Source: Paguma larvata (lineage: Eukaryota; Chordata; Mammalia; Carnivora; Viverridae). Taken from it: 64,000 bases of DNA. Positions within the stretch are counted from its first letter, which is position 1, and each line of letters opens with the position of its first letter. The notes under the pieces are model-generated. The model made no database searches, was not told the origin of the DNA, and saw only the letters and a list, made by a program, of their open reading frames with translations. The DNA is taken from contig CM057844.1 in assembly GCA_030068075.1 (NCBI GenBank), positions 12,322,001-12,386,000 on the forward strand, written 5' to 3'. Both the position numbers and the translations under genes were made by a program. This document shows positions 35,496 to 47,039 of the stretch, one piece after another.

Positions 35496-36635
35496 AGTTA
35501 GACCTGAAAAAAAGAGAAGGAAGTAAAAAGGTTGAAGAAGAAATTAATGAAATGAAAAGTAAATATAACATAGAAGTGCTCAACAAAGCCAAAATTTGCT
35601 TTTATTTTTAAAGAACATGAAATTAATAAAGCCCTGCCAGACAGATCAAGAAACTCAAAAAGAAGCTTAAAACCCCAATATATGGAGTGAAGATAATACC
35701 TTCAAAATACTAAAAAATACTAAAATACTAAAAAAAATAATAGAATACTATGGAAATTTTTTGGCAAAAATATTTGAAAATTTAGATACAGTTGGAAGTA
35801 ATAAACCTTACTAAGTCTGTATTAACAAGAAAAAATAGAAAACTCAATGAATCTCATAGTTATTTAAAATCTAAATATGTAATTAAGAACCTTTCCACAA
35901 CCAAAGTGTAACAAAAACAACAAACTTCAGACTCCAAATTACTTGACCCATGAATTCTACCAAATGTTTCAGGAAAAAGTAATCCCATTACACAAATCAA
36001 GCCAGATAACAGAAAGAGAGGAAAGTCACCTGGCTTCTTTTAAAACAGCCAAAACCTATAAGAACATTATAAGAAAGAAAAGTTTTAAGCTAATTTCACT
36101 CATGAACACTGATGCAATCTAAAAAAAATTAGTAATGACCAAAACCCAGCAAAATATAACTACAGTAATGGTACATCAGGACAATGTGGAAGTAGTTCCA
36201 AGAATGCATAGATGGTATGCATTCGCATCTCAGTCAGTATCACTCACCACATGGAGAGAATAAAGGATAAAGCATTTGATAAAACTCAATATTCACAATA
36301 AAAACCCAGAGAAGGTAACTTCCCTTGATAAAGAGCATGTAAACAAGCTTTTCCTATGATATTGCAAAGACAAAGATATCTGCTATCATACCTCCAGTCG
36401 TTACTGTACTGGAGGCATAGCCGGTGCAGTAAAGGAAGAACAAAAAATAACAAGTGAAAAAAATATAAAATGAAGGAGTAAAATTTTCATGATATGCAGA
36501 TGAAATAATTTGGCATGTAGAGAATCCAAAAATAAAAATATTCATATTAATAAATAAAAACAACAAAGGCACTGGATACAAGAAATATTAAAGAATCATC
36601 TCAATCCTATACTCCATCAGGAAACATTTAGGAGA

Positions 36636-36852
36636 GGGGCATCTGAGTGACTCAGCTGGTTAAGTGTCAGACTTTGGCTCAGGTCCATGATCTCATGTTT
36701 GTGAGTTCAGGTCCTGCGTTGGGTTCTGTGCTGACAGCTCTCAGCCTGGAGCCTGCTTCAGATGCTGTGTCTCCTTCTCTCTCTGCTCTTCCCCCACTTG
36801 TGCTCTGCGTGTTTCTCTCCCTCTCAAAAATAAACATTTTTTTTTAAAAAAG
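36636..36852 (+). mobile_element. Felid tRNA-Lys SINE inside old L1
   Basis: 'ggggcatctgagtgactcag' to 'caaaaataaacatt' plus T/A run. GAAACATTTAGGA before and GAAACAATTATAA after it are a weak duplication. Confidence 0.5.
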
Positions 36853-38993
36853 AAACAATTATAAAATGCTCATTTTTAAAATTAGTATCTTTCACTTAGA
36901 CATTGGAGTTCATGCATAATTCCTGCTAGATTAGCTTCCTCTCTGTGTTGGAGGAGACCTTAAGAGTTCACACTCCATGGTATATTTAAGGTTTCATTCA
37001 AATAGCATATACTTTTATGTTCTTGCTATTCAAAAGCACAGGTGTTTTCACCAATGTGCTAATAAATGCAGAAATTTAATCAGTTAAAAAAAGGATACCA
37101 TTTATAATACCATAACAAAAATCAAACACATATAAAAATCTAATGAAGAATTTGAAACCTGTACAGAGAAGAAAATCTAAAGAAATCCTTTAAAAATAGA
37201 GATTTACTATGTTCCTATATTGAAAGACTCAACATATTTAAGATGCTAATAATCCTCAAAATAATCTATAGGTCCAATGAAACCCCTTTAAAAACTGCCA
37301 ACTTTTTAGAGGAAATTAACAAGCTAATACTAAAATTTATATGTGATTAGGGGCAAGTTAATAGGGAAAAGAAAAACTAACAATCTGGAAGATCAAACTC
37401 TTATGTATGATGACTTAAACTACCCTTTTTCAAGATAAAACCTCAGTAAATAAATCAGAAGAGGATTGTCTGAAGGATAGATAAACAGATCAATGGAACA
37501 GAACACAGAGTCCAAAAGAGATCCAAGCATGACAGTTGATTTATGACAGAAGGGATACTACAGAGTGATAGCTAAAGGCTGGTTTTTCAATTAGCGGTTC
37601 TTGGTCAAATGTATATCCACATAGAAAAATACAAACGTTCCCATATTATCATTTACAGAAAATCAATTCCAGGCTGAGCATGATGGTAGAACAAAATATA
37701 AATGGTTAACAAAAAGCTTCTGGGACATAATATAGGAAAATACTTTCATGTGACTGGTATAAGAAAAAGTTACTTAGGCAAAAAGCACTAACCATAAAGA
37801 AATAGAGAGATAAATAACACCTGAATATCACTAACCGCCAAGAAATACATGGGCAAAATGAGAATTAATTAATTAATTCTATTCATCTGTTCATCACAAC
37901 GCACAATTAAGGGAATGAAGAAACAAGCCAGAGAATGGGTAAAGATATTTGTAAAATAAATATCTTGTAATCACAAAGGCTTTCTACTTAGAGAATATAA
38001 ACATTCTTGCAAATCAGTATAAAAAGAAAGAAAAGGGAAAATAGTCCAATGGAAAAATGGGGAAAGTTCCTGCATGGCTGTTTTTCAAAAAGAGATTATC
38101 CACAGGGCCACCGAGCATATTAAAAAGTGCACAACTTCACCAGTTATTGTAGAAATATAAATTAAAACCATATTGAGATACATATTATTACCTACCCAGC
38201 AGATTCGCTATAATTATCCAGAATGACAATATCAACAGTTGCTATATGTATGGAGCAATTAGATCTCTCACACATTGCTGATAGAAACATAAAATGGTAC
38301 AACTACTGTGGAAGCCTTTCTAGCAGGTTCTCACAAAACCAAACATTTATCTACCATATCACCTAGCAATAATACTCCTAGAACTCAATAGAAATGCAGA
38401 TATATGTGCAATAAAGCATATCTAAAAAAGTGATTATAGTAACAGTATTTGTAATATCCACAACTCTGAAGCAAGCCAAATGCCTATCGGTAGTATTAAA
38501 ATGAATAAATACGTTGAGTTATATCCACACAAATAAGCACTGCCTATCAGTGAAAATGAATGAACTGTCATTACTTGCAATGACCTGGATGAATCAAACA
38601 TAAAGTTGAACAAAATAAACCACTGATGAAAGAGAACATGCTATATTATCCCTTTATGTAAAGGTTGAAACACTATTAGAAGATATCCCTTTAGGAGAGA
38701 CTGAGGACAGTGTTCCTGTAAGGGTCACAAAAGAAGCTTACGTGATGGGATATGGAATTGCTCTACTTTTTTGGCCTGAGTATATTTACTTTGATTTAAT
38801 TCATCAAATTCGACATATATGATTTGTTCACATTCCTTAACGTATGGTATACTTCAAAAAGTATTCAAAAATGTAAATTGGTGCAACCACTGTGAAAAAC
38901 AGTATGAAAGTTCCTCAAAAAATTAAAAATAGAAATACTATATGATCCAGTAATTCCACTATTGGGTATTTACCCATAGAAAATGAAAACACT

Positions 38994-39233
38994 GGATGTG
39001 AGGGCTATCTGGCTGCGACATCTGTCATCCCATTGATCCCCAGGGTTGATTCGGCTGATCTGGCTGGCTAGGCCGGTGTCCTCTTCCTCCCTCACTGCTC
39101 CATGTGCATCCCTCCCGAAGCTGCGCGCTCGGTCAAAGAGGACGACCTTCCCCGATAGAGGAGGACCGTTCTTTGGTCAAGGGTATACGAGTAGCTGCGC
39201 TCCCCTGCTAGAACCTCCAAACAAGCTCTCAAG
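38994..39233 (+). pseudogene. 7SK small nuclear RNA pseudogene, 3'-truncated
   Basis: The 240 nt match the first 240 or so of the roughly 331-nt 7SK RNA, which controls P-TEFb in the nucleus. Landmarks: GGATGTGAGGGC start, 'tggctgcgacatctgtcatc', 'gggttgattcggctgatctg', 'gaagctgcgcgctcggtc', 'gggtatacgagtagctgcgc', 'aacctccaaacaagctctcaag'. About a dozen substitutions relative to the known RNA, several of them CpG decay. There is no 3' hairpin, no oligo-T terminator and no poly(A). Flanked by GAAAATGAARACACT at 38979-38993 and 39233-39247. The 64-codon open frame inside is not a gene. Confidence 0.5.
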
Positions 39234-39358
39234 AAAATGAAGACACTAATTCAGCAATATGTATGTACCTCTATGATTATTTAAGCATTATTTACAATAG
39301 CCATGATATGGAAGCAACTCAAATGTCAATCAATTGGTGAATGGATAAAGAAGATGTG

Positions 39359-39361
39359 ATA

Positions 39362-39393
<32 letters not shown>

Positions 39394-39640
39394 TAGATAG
39401 ATAGATACCCATGACATGGATATATCTATCCACATAGATGGATATATATGTATGTGTATGTGTATTTTATATATATATATTTTATATATATACTCCTAGA
39501 ACTCCTATATATATATATATGGAGTATATATATATATATATATATATGGAGTATATAATTATCTATATATATATGGAGTGTATATACATACACTATCCAT
39601 ATATATGGAGTGTATATATATATATATATATATGTATAAT
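39359..39640 (+). repeat. (GATA)n, (GACA)n and (TA)n microsatellite block in L1
   Basis: GATA/GACA units at 39359-39406, then TA-rich sequence with four or more copies of an ATATATGGAGT-like unit up to about 39640. It ends at 'aatggaatattacccagcc', the L1 ORF2 end, so the L1 TATATA seed has expanded here as well. Confidence 0.5.
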
Positions 39641-40113
39641 GGAATATTACCCAGCCATAAAAAAGAATGAGACCTTGCTATTTGCAGTAACATGGATGAA
39701 TCTAGAGGGTGTTATGCTAAGTGAAATATGCAGACAGAGAAGGACAAATACGATATGATTTCACTTATACATGGAATCTAAAAATCAAAACAATGAAAAA
39801 AAATTAAATTAAAAAAAAAACTTCACTCTTAAATACAAAGAACAAAGTGATGGTTGCCAATGAGGACATGAGTGAAATAGATGAAAGCGATTAATGGGTA
39901 CAAACTTTCTGTTATAAAATAAATAAGTCACAGAGATTAAAAGTACAGCATGAAGAGTATAGTCTATATGGTGTATGGTGACAGATGGTGACTAGACTTA
40001 CATGATGAGCACTGAATAATATGTAAAATTGTCAAATCAACATGTTGTACACCTGAAAGTAGCAGAATACTGTATGCTAATTATACCTCAATTTTTTTAA
40101 AGTATTTAAACAT

Positions 40114-40308
40114 GGGGCACCTGTGCGGCTCAGCCGGTTAAGTGTTTCATTCTTGATTTCAGTTCAGGTCATGATCTCACGGTTTGTGAGTCTGAACCTC
40201 ATGTGGGTATCTTTGTTGACAGTGCAGAGGCTGCTTGCCATTCTATCTCTCTCCTTCTTTCTCTGCCCCTCTGGTTGTGCACTAACTCTCCCTCTAAAAA
40301 AAATTTAT
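40114..40308 (+). mobile_element. Felid SINE at the L1 tail
   Basis: 'ggggcacctgtgcggctcag' to 'ccctctaaaaaaaattt'. Flanked by AAAGTATTTAAACAT (40099-40113) and AAAAGTATTCAAAAACAT (40309-40326), the same target sequence as the L1 before it. Confidence 0.5.
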
Positions 40309-40326
40309 AAAAGTATTCAAAAACAT

Positions 40327-41933
40327 ACTAAACAAAATTATATACTGAATTGAAGCTAAAACTTTAAAATTGTGCCATTTTAAGTTTTAAGTCAAGCATT
40401 TCAGAAATAATGATAAAATAAATACAAATAATTTATCTTATTGTTACTAAGAACATTTTATGTGTGTGACTATTCATAAACAAAACAAATAATATATAAT
40501 GATGTAACAACAATATATAATAAAGCAGCATAGAAAACATCAAAGCAATAGCTTAAAATATTTATATCATCTTTTCTCAGTTTTTACATTTCTATTTTGT
40601 TTGAGCTGTATAATGTACAATCTAACTTATTTATAGCAAGTCATATATTGTAATATATAAGTATACTACAGTGTAATACATAAATATAGGTACATAACAA
40701 CAAAAGTTTTACTAATAGGATTGTATAATTAAAAACCATGGGAACCAGTGATTTAACTGCTTAACAATGACACCAAAGCAATAAGTTAATAGCCAACTAA
40801 GAATAAGGAAGTCCTGAAAGGTTTACCACCTTCAGGAGTTAGTATGAGAGCATTTTAAGAATATTTGTAGGGAACGACCCATCCTAAATTAAAATTTTAC
40901 TCACTCATTTAGTAAGTGCTCTACTGGTTTCAGAGGTATCATGTTATTGAAATGATCAATAGTCAGAAAAACTCAAATTTAAGTCCTGGTTCTAAAGTTT
41001 TTCATCTCTTTTCTCCTTTTATCTTAATCTATAAAAATATGCAGTAATTACCCTTAAGCCTGATATTGAAAGAAGTAAATACCATACCTGAGTGTTCTTG
41101 TATGTCTGCTATACAATAATTGATAAATGTTAAAACTCTGTACAACCTTTCCCTTGTTGTTCTGAATTGCTGTCACCAAGGCTGGTGGGGGATACTTCCA
41201 TGAACCCTACCAGGGGTGGTTATGGAAGTATAACTCTCAACAGCCAGAGCATGCAATGCCCTTCCCTACTACCACACCTTCCAAATATGGAGTGGCATTC
41301 CCTGGCCATTTACATACCATGGCTCATGTTGACTTAGACACCTTTTGAAATAAGTAAAAGGTTTTAGATTTCTCATCATCTTAACTCAGCAATACAGATC
41401 TATAATATGCAATGTGTTTTCAAATTTCCCCTATCTACAATATAAATAGTGACCATGAGATCTGTGACTAGGATTTCATAACTGCTGGTGACATTTTGAA
41501 GACAGAAAATATTGACCTGTCCTACCACCAACTTGCATCACTGTTTCTTCCAATATGACATAAAAACCTGAAAAATCACAGCACAGCAATATTTGAACAA
41601 AGGAGTCCATTGTCTTGTGCTTCACCATCCATTGCTTGTCTATATCTTAACTGTTGCATTTAATCTGCCTATAAACTTGACACCTAGAAGAAGCCAATAC
41701 ATCTTGCCAAATTATTCACCAGGGTCAATTCTGTATTTACACTGCCTTTTCATCTTTCTTAAATTTTACAAAAGGAGTTAGGCTTCTTTTTGTTTCAATT
41801 TCTCATATAGCATCACCATTCAATGTTTGCATTTGACAATCAGATAGCAGGTCGAGATTAACAGCTAGCATGATGTGCCCATGCTCTATAAGACTACTTC
41901 TCTCAACTGTGAAATCATATATATGTATGTATG

Positions 41934-41935
<2 letters not shown>
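40327..41935. other. AT-rich single-copy-looking sequence
   Basis: About 1.6 kb without a recognised gene or repeat. Confidence 0.5.

Positions 41936-41936
<1 letters not shown>

Positions 41937-41967
<31 letters not shown>
41937..41967 (+). repeat. (AC)n microsatellite
   Basis: About 15 AC units preceded by ATGTATGTATGCAT. No retroelement was recognised around it. Confidence 0.5.
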
Positions 41968-41969
<2 letters not shown>

Positions 41970-42828
41970 ACTACAAAGGAAATAGAATGTGTAGAATGGA
42001 TCCAGTGACACATAACAAAATCATATAAACAAAAAATTAAGCTACATTATTTCATATCATAAGCATCCATTCGCTGGTAATAGTATGGCTACTTTGATGT
42101 ATTCAACGTATCTTAGTTGAAATAAATCAGAGGTAAAATTTCCCTTTTTAGGATATTATCATTCTATCCACAAATAGCAATATTTCTTATGCTTACTTTA
42201 TAAACCATGACTCAATGGCTTATGAGCAATGCCAAGAGGATTATCATGGTCTGAGTCTGCCGGTCTGCTGGGATGTTATAAGGTCATGATGACATTCTTC
42301 TTCCACCTCAAAATGTCTCTTAGCTGCTTTGTGGAGTTTTTCATGACACTGCCTCATGGGCACTCAAAGCCCTCATGTTCTCATACCCTGCTGTTATCAT
42401 TTAGCCATCCAGTGGCTTTCCCTTTTCCCAAGACTCCTCATAGGATAACCCCATGCTCTAATATCAGCCACCTGTGATGGTTGAAATTACCTGTGGAAGT
42501 CTGAGACACAGCCATCACTATCTCTCTTTGTCCATCTGTGGGCACAAGCCCTATCCTGATTCCCCGAATACATCAAAGGCCAGGCTGTAACTTTTAAGAA
42601 GGTATTCCAGAAGTTTAAATGGAAGAGGAGTATGACCACAGACTATTTGGCAACAACAACACAAGCTCAGCTCCATCAAAATCTCAAATTGGCCAGTCAT
42701 TGGCTTATTAAAGCCTACCTACACTCATTAGGTTCATTTCAGGCTTCTCTAGGTTCTGGAATCAGAGCTAAACACAGAAATTTTGAAGATTCTAATATAC
42801 TCTTCCTTAAAATCTGTGTAATGGGCTG
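41968..42828. other. Single-copy-looking sequence
   Basis: No recognised gene or repeat. The 82-codon frame at 42229-42477 shows no known protein feature. Confidence 0.5.
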
Positions 42829-43275
42829 AATGGTGTTTACGAAAAAGGTATGTCTACATCTTAACTCCCCCAAACCTGAGATTATGTGGCAGAAGGTGTG
42901 ATTACCTCATGGATCTTGAGAATAGGAGCTTACCCTACATTATCTGGATGGGCCCTAATGTAATCATATGTATCCTTATAAGAGAGAAGCAGAAGGAATT
43001 TTGAGACAGATATACAGAGGAGGCACACAAAAGGAGGCAATATGATCCCAGAGGCAGAGATTGGAGTGATGTGGCCTTTAACCAAGGCATGCCAACACCA
43101 CCTGAAGTTGGAAGAGGCAAGAAATGGAATCTCCCTAAAATCTTTGGAGGAGCTGAGATGGCCCTGCCAAAACTTTGATCCTGTACTTTTGGCTTCCAGA
43201 ACTGTGAGAATACATTTCTGTTGTTTTAAGCTACCAAGGTTATAGTAATTGATTATAGTAGTCTTCAGAAATGAG
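42829..43275 (+). mobile_element. MLT1-type solo LTR (ERVL-MaLR)
   Basis: LTR in sense orientation: 'atgggctgaatggtgtttac', 'cctgagattatgtggcag', 'tgggccctaatgtaatcatatgtatccttataag', 'gaggcagagattggagtgatg', 'tggcttccagaactgtgag', 'tttctgttgttttaagctacc'. No internal viral genes. Confidence 0.5.
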
Positions 43276-44535
43276 TATAATTACCTCTCCAAATTTTTAT
43301 TCTTTACCCAATATTAACCCCTTCTGTTTCAGAAGCAGAACCCAACACACTCTGGATAAGGGACTGGGATCTTCTTGTGAACCGAGATTATTTCAGTGGG
43401 CCCTGAATTTGTATGGCTATTGCCCAGGTCATCAGAGAGTTTCAAAATAGTAAAAACTTGGGTATTGTTTCCTTTACTTTATTTAGCAAACAATAAAATC
43501 AGGTTCTGTGTAGGCAATGATCAGTATTTATCTGCCTCAACCATGGGCAAGAACCATGCCCTGGGCCACGAGCATTTTGTTGATGCTTACTGTACCTGGC
43601 ACCTGCAGAGAAACTAAAAGCCAACTTCTATGAAAGGAGAGAAGACCTGAGGAGCCTTCTAGAATTCCGTCTGCCCTTTCATCCCTCCAAGAGCCAGAGG
43701 TTAATATTATTTTAAATGAAACTAGCCTCTCAACCCATCCTTTCCATGATTCTGTGCTCCCCAACATCACTCGAGCTGTCCCAACCTTTAATTCAGAGGA
43801 AGAGAAGATCAGAGATATGAGCGTTATGCAAAACAAAATGACTGTCTTGCATGCCGAAAATAAATTTACACAAAGCAAAAACAAAGGCCCATGCATAATC
43901 TTCCCATGAATCTATGATTAAAAGAGAATTTGATCTTAGTTCTCACAGAACTTCTACACAGTGGAAAGATCGAGAGGAAGACTTTATGTGGGTGACCAAT
44001 TTCAAAGATAACTGATTAAAGAAACATAAATTCCCTTCAGAAGAAACCCAGCTCCAGTATGTCTGAGAAGAGACTTAGAAAGGAACTCACCTATGTTTTA
44101 TTTTCTCATGTCTACAGCCTTATCTGTTGCCACTTTATTGCACATGACCAGGTATTAGCAGTTAGAATTTCCATACTCACCCCACTTTTGGTCAAAGGTT
44201 TTATAGTTTGCAAATCTGAATTGGAAATTTCATGACATACTGGAAAAGAGTCGGGGTGAGTCAGATCTGAGTTCAAGTTTAGATTTAGCCACTTCGTAGA
44301 TATGAAGGCTTAGGAAAGTTACTGGTTATTTACCTTCTCTCATATACATTTGTACAATTGGCTAAGAAAGGAAAACTATTTATATCACAAAAATTCTATA
44401 AGAAATATACAAGCATATTTGTGAGCCTGCTTTCCCCCCTACAGGTGCCTACATCATGGTATGAGCATAATATACTACATTTTACTGTGTACACAAAATG
44501 AGAATTATAGAGGTGGTAAGTATGGGTGATGCTTC
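43276..44535. other. Single-copy-looking sequence
   Basis: About 1.26 kb. A 119-codon minus-strand frame (43537-43896) has hydrophobic stretches but no family resemblance or conserved start context, so it is not called. Confidence 0.5.
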
Positions 44536-44543
44536 TTATAGAC

Positions 44544-45128
44544 CAGGGATTAGCAAATTTTTCAACAAAGGACAAGATAGTGACTCCTTTAAGCTTTGAG
44601 GCCATGTGGTCTCTGCCTGATCATTCAACATGGTTCTTGTAATGTGAAAGTGGCCAAAGGCAACATTAAATAAATGGAATGTGGTCATGCTATTATAAAA
44701 CTTAGTTTAAAAAAATTAATGATATCTCAGTCTATTTAGGGTGCTACAACAAAATGCCACAGACCGAGTAGCTTATGAACAAGCCAAATAAATAGACATT
44801 TATTTCTCACATGTATTTATTAATGGAGGTTGGAAGCCTGAGCTCAACGTTCCCTTATGATTGCATTCTGGTGAAGGCTTTCTTCATAGTTCATATTTGG
44901 CAACTCTTGCTGTGTCCTCACATGGTGGGATAAAGGACCTCTCTGGATCCCCTATTATAAGACATGAACCATTCAAGAGGGCTCTGCTCTCATGACCTAA
45001 TCACTTCACAAAGGCTGCACCCCTTAATATCATTACCTCTGAGACTTATGATTTAACTTATGAATTTTGGGGGGATACACACAAGTGGCATCCCAGATTT
45101 GCTGTGGGGCATAGTTTGCTGGCCCCAG
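44544..45128. mobile_element. hAT-like MITE, split by an LTR
   Basis: Left part 'cagggattagcaaatttttcaac ... gaggccatgtggtctctgcc' and right part 'gggcatagtttgctggccccag' are two halves of a common mammalian MITE. The 8-bp duplication TTATAGAC (44536-44543) / CTATAGAC (45129-45136) fits a hAT target site. The same family occurs at 60746-61092. Confidence 0.5.
44725..45100 (-). mobile_element. MaLR solo LTR (MLT1/MST-type) inside the MITE
   Basis: Reverse-complement LTR: 'gtctatttagggtgctacaac', 'atttatttctcacatg', 'tgctgtgtcctcacatggtggg', 'tcatgacctaatcacttcac', 'tatgaattttggggggatac'. It postdates the MITE it splits. Confidence 0.5.
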
Positions 45129-45276
45129 CTATAGACCTTCTCTGATAATCATTGGAAAACCTAACTGTCCCATAAGATGTCAACTTCAAACATTAAGCAA
45201 GAATTCCTGAATCTCAAGTTCCACTTAATGATTCCTTATCAGAATGAATGCACTCATAACTTAGCAGGTACATACT

Positions 45277-45475
45277 TTTTTATGTTTATTTATTTATTTT
45301 GAGAGACAGGGAGCACACATGCAGGAGAGGGGCAGAGAGAGGGAGAGAGAGAGAATCCCAAGCAGGCTCTGTCCTGTCTGCATGGAGCCTGATGTGGGGC
45401 TAGAACTCCTGAACCATGAGATCGTGACCTGCGCCAAAGTTGGACACTTAACTGACTGAGCCACCTAGGTGCCCC
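45277..45475 (-). mobile_element. Felid tRNA-Lys SINE
   Basis: 'tttttatgtttatttatttatttt' to 'gagccacctaggtgcccc'. No clear duplication. Confidence 0.5.
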
Positions 45476-45669
45476 AATATTTTTCAACTTTTAAAGAACT
45501 TTGCTTGATTTTAGTATTCTCACTAATAAACATTAGTTTGATATTATCTTTCTAAATGATAGCTTTTAAAAAAATATAAAATGATAGCACCTTGTGAATA
45601 TTCAAATACCTTTCCAGGATCAACACACCGTATATTCCTGAATTCACCTCCCTTTTAAAAAACATTTTT

Positions 45670-45872
45670 GGGGGCACCTTGGTGGCTCAGTCAGTTAAGC
45701 GTCTGACTTTGGTTCAGGTCATGATTTCAAGGTCTGTGGGTTCAAGTGCTGACAGCTCAGTCTGGAGCCTGCTTTGGGTTCTGTGTCTCTCTCTCCTTCT
45801 GCCTCTCTCTCTCTTTCTCTCTTTTCTCTATCCCTCTCTATAAAAAATAAATAAAAATTAAAAAAAAAAATT
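45670..45872 (+). mobile_element. Felid tRNA-Lys SINE with internal deletion
   Basis: 'ggggcaccttggtggctcag' to AATAAATAAAAATT and A run. About 20 nt between the B box and 'gctgacagctc' are missing. The next SINE starts directly in its A tail. Confidence 0.5.
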
Positions 45873-46066
45873 GGGGATGGCTGGGTGGCTCAGTCAGTTG
45901 ACTGTCCATGTTCAGCTCAGCTCACATGGATTGTGAGTTAGAGCCCCATGTCAGGCTCTGTGCTGACAGCTCAAATCCTGGAGCTTGCTTCAGATTCTGT
46001 GAGTCTCCTCTCTCTGCCCCTCTCCCACTTGCACTTTGTCTCTCTTTCTCAAAAATAAATATTTTT
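45873..46066 (+). mobile_element. Second felid SINE in tandem
   Basis: 'ggggatggctgggtggctcag' to 'caaaaataaatattttttg'. Same strand as the SINE before it and inserted at its A tail. The pair is bounded by AACATTTTTG (45661-45670) and AATATTTTTTG (about 46059-46069). Confidence 0.5.
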
Positions 46067-47039
46067 TGTAGAAATGACAGGGATATAGTAAAAGTCAATG
46101 AGTCTTAAATCGCAATTAACTTGTACATATGCATACACCTTTATAACTCCCAGAGCAAAATCTAGAGTATTTCCAGCTCTCCAGAAGGCTCCCTGTGCCC
46201 ATCTCAATCAATATGACTTAAAGGGTAACATCAATCTTTTACAGATTTTTAAAGCTCAAGTAACCCAGACTACCAAACTCTCTCCCTTTTATTTTCTAAA
46301 AGGACTAGATAAATTGATCAGATGTAGTTTTCTCTCATTTTGTCTTACTTCCAAATATTCTGTGCAATAAAACATTTGATGAACTAACTTCTTCTGCAAA
46401 AAACCCACCAGCTTACCAGGTGTGCAAACAAGGATCGCTCGCTCTGTGGCTGCCAGGGTCATTTTCCTTGGAAAGACTTCTCATGTTTGGAAGACATGTT
46501 GGCAGGACTCCAGTTCACAATCCAGCACATGTCATCAACCCAGTGATTTCACGTTTTTTGCCAAGAGTTTCCCAATTTTGCCCTTGAACTGCTGCAGCTT
46601 CTTAACAGATATGTTACTGAGCAATTTGTGTATATTAAATTTTACATCTTCTTAAAATGAAGAATTTATAACAAAACCTGAATGTAAATTTTTTAAAAGC
46701 AAGGAAACTGCAGTTGGAAGGCAGGAATTTAATGGCAAATCTTTATGAAAAATGAGGAAATTTTAAAGTTACTCTTTAACTATCAATATCCTCATATATC
46801 CAATTTATTTTTAGGCAAGCTGCACCTATAGTGTGGATGGTTAATAAATCATGTTCAGAATCCCAACACATCCCTTTAAAAGGGCAGGAGTGTGTGTTGG
46901 GAGAAGCACTTGAAATTTTACTCAAGGTGGTGAAATTTAACCACTCTATCAAATATTTAGAATTTAACCAAAAGAGTTAGTGTGGCTAATTATCTGGGCC
47001 AACAAAAACTGGCCTGTCTAAAAGGAAATTAAAACTAAA
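46067..47039. other. Single-copy-looking sequence
   Basis: No recognised repeat. Open frames of 77-90 codons at 46098-46655 show no protein features. Confidence 0.5.

Larger units (their letters stand above)
34640..38856 (+). mobile_element. Old L1 ORF2 region, about 3.3 kb after removing insertions
   Basis: ORF2 order is visible: 'acttgtggaacatagaccaaat' (34705), the segment around 'aattctaccaaatgtttcaggaaaaag' (35950), 'tttcatgatatgcagatgaaa' (36487), 'gatcaatggaacagaacacagag' (37488), 'acacattgctgatagaaacat' (38270). Stops and frameshifts are everywhere, so it is dead. A younger L1 (34805-35495) and a SINE (36636-36852) lie inside. Confidence 0.5.
38857..40113 (+). mobile_element. L1 3' end carrying a 7SK pseudogene
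   Basis: From 'aaaatgtaaattggtgcaaccactg' through the ORF2 end ('WMNLEGVMLSEI' in frame near 39690) to 'atgctaattatacctcaattt'. TSD AAAAGTATTCAAAAATG (38857-38873) recurs as AAAGTATTTAAACAT (40099-40113) and again after the following SINE. Contains the 7SK insertion and the microsatellites. Confidence 0.5.

Noticed and set aside
39046..39240. 64-codon frame in the 7SK region
   Set aside because: The DNA is a 7SK RNA pseudogene, which is noncoding.
39438..39758. 106-codon Tyr/Ile-rich frame
   Set aside because: TA microsatellite joined to the end of L1 ORF2.
43537..43896. 119-codon minus-strand frame with hydrophobic stretches
   Set aside because: Length is within chance for 64 kb. There is no conserved motif and no supporting gene structure.
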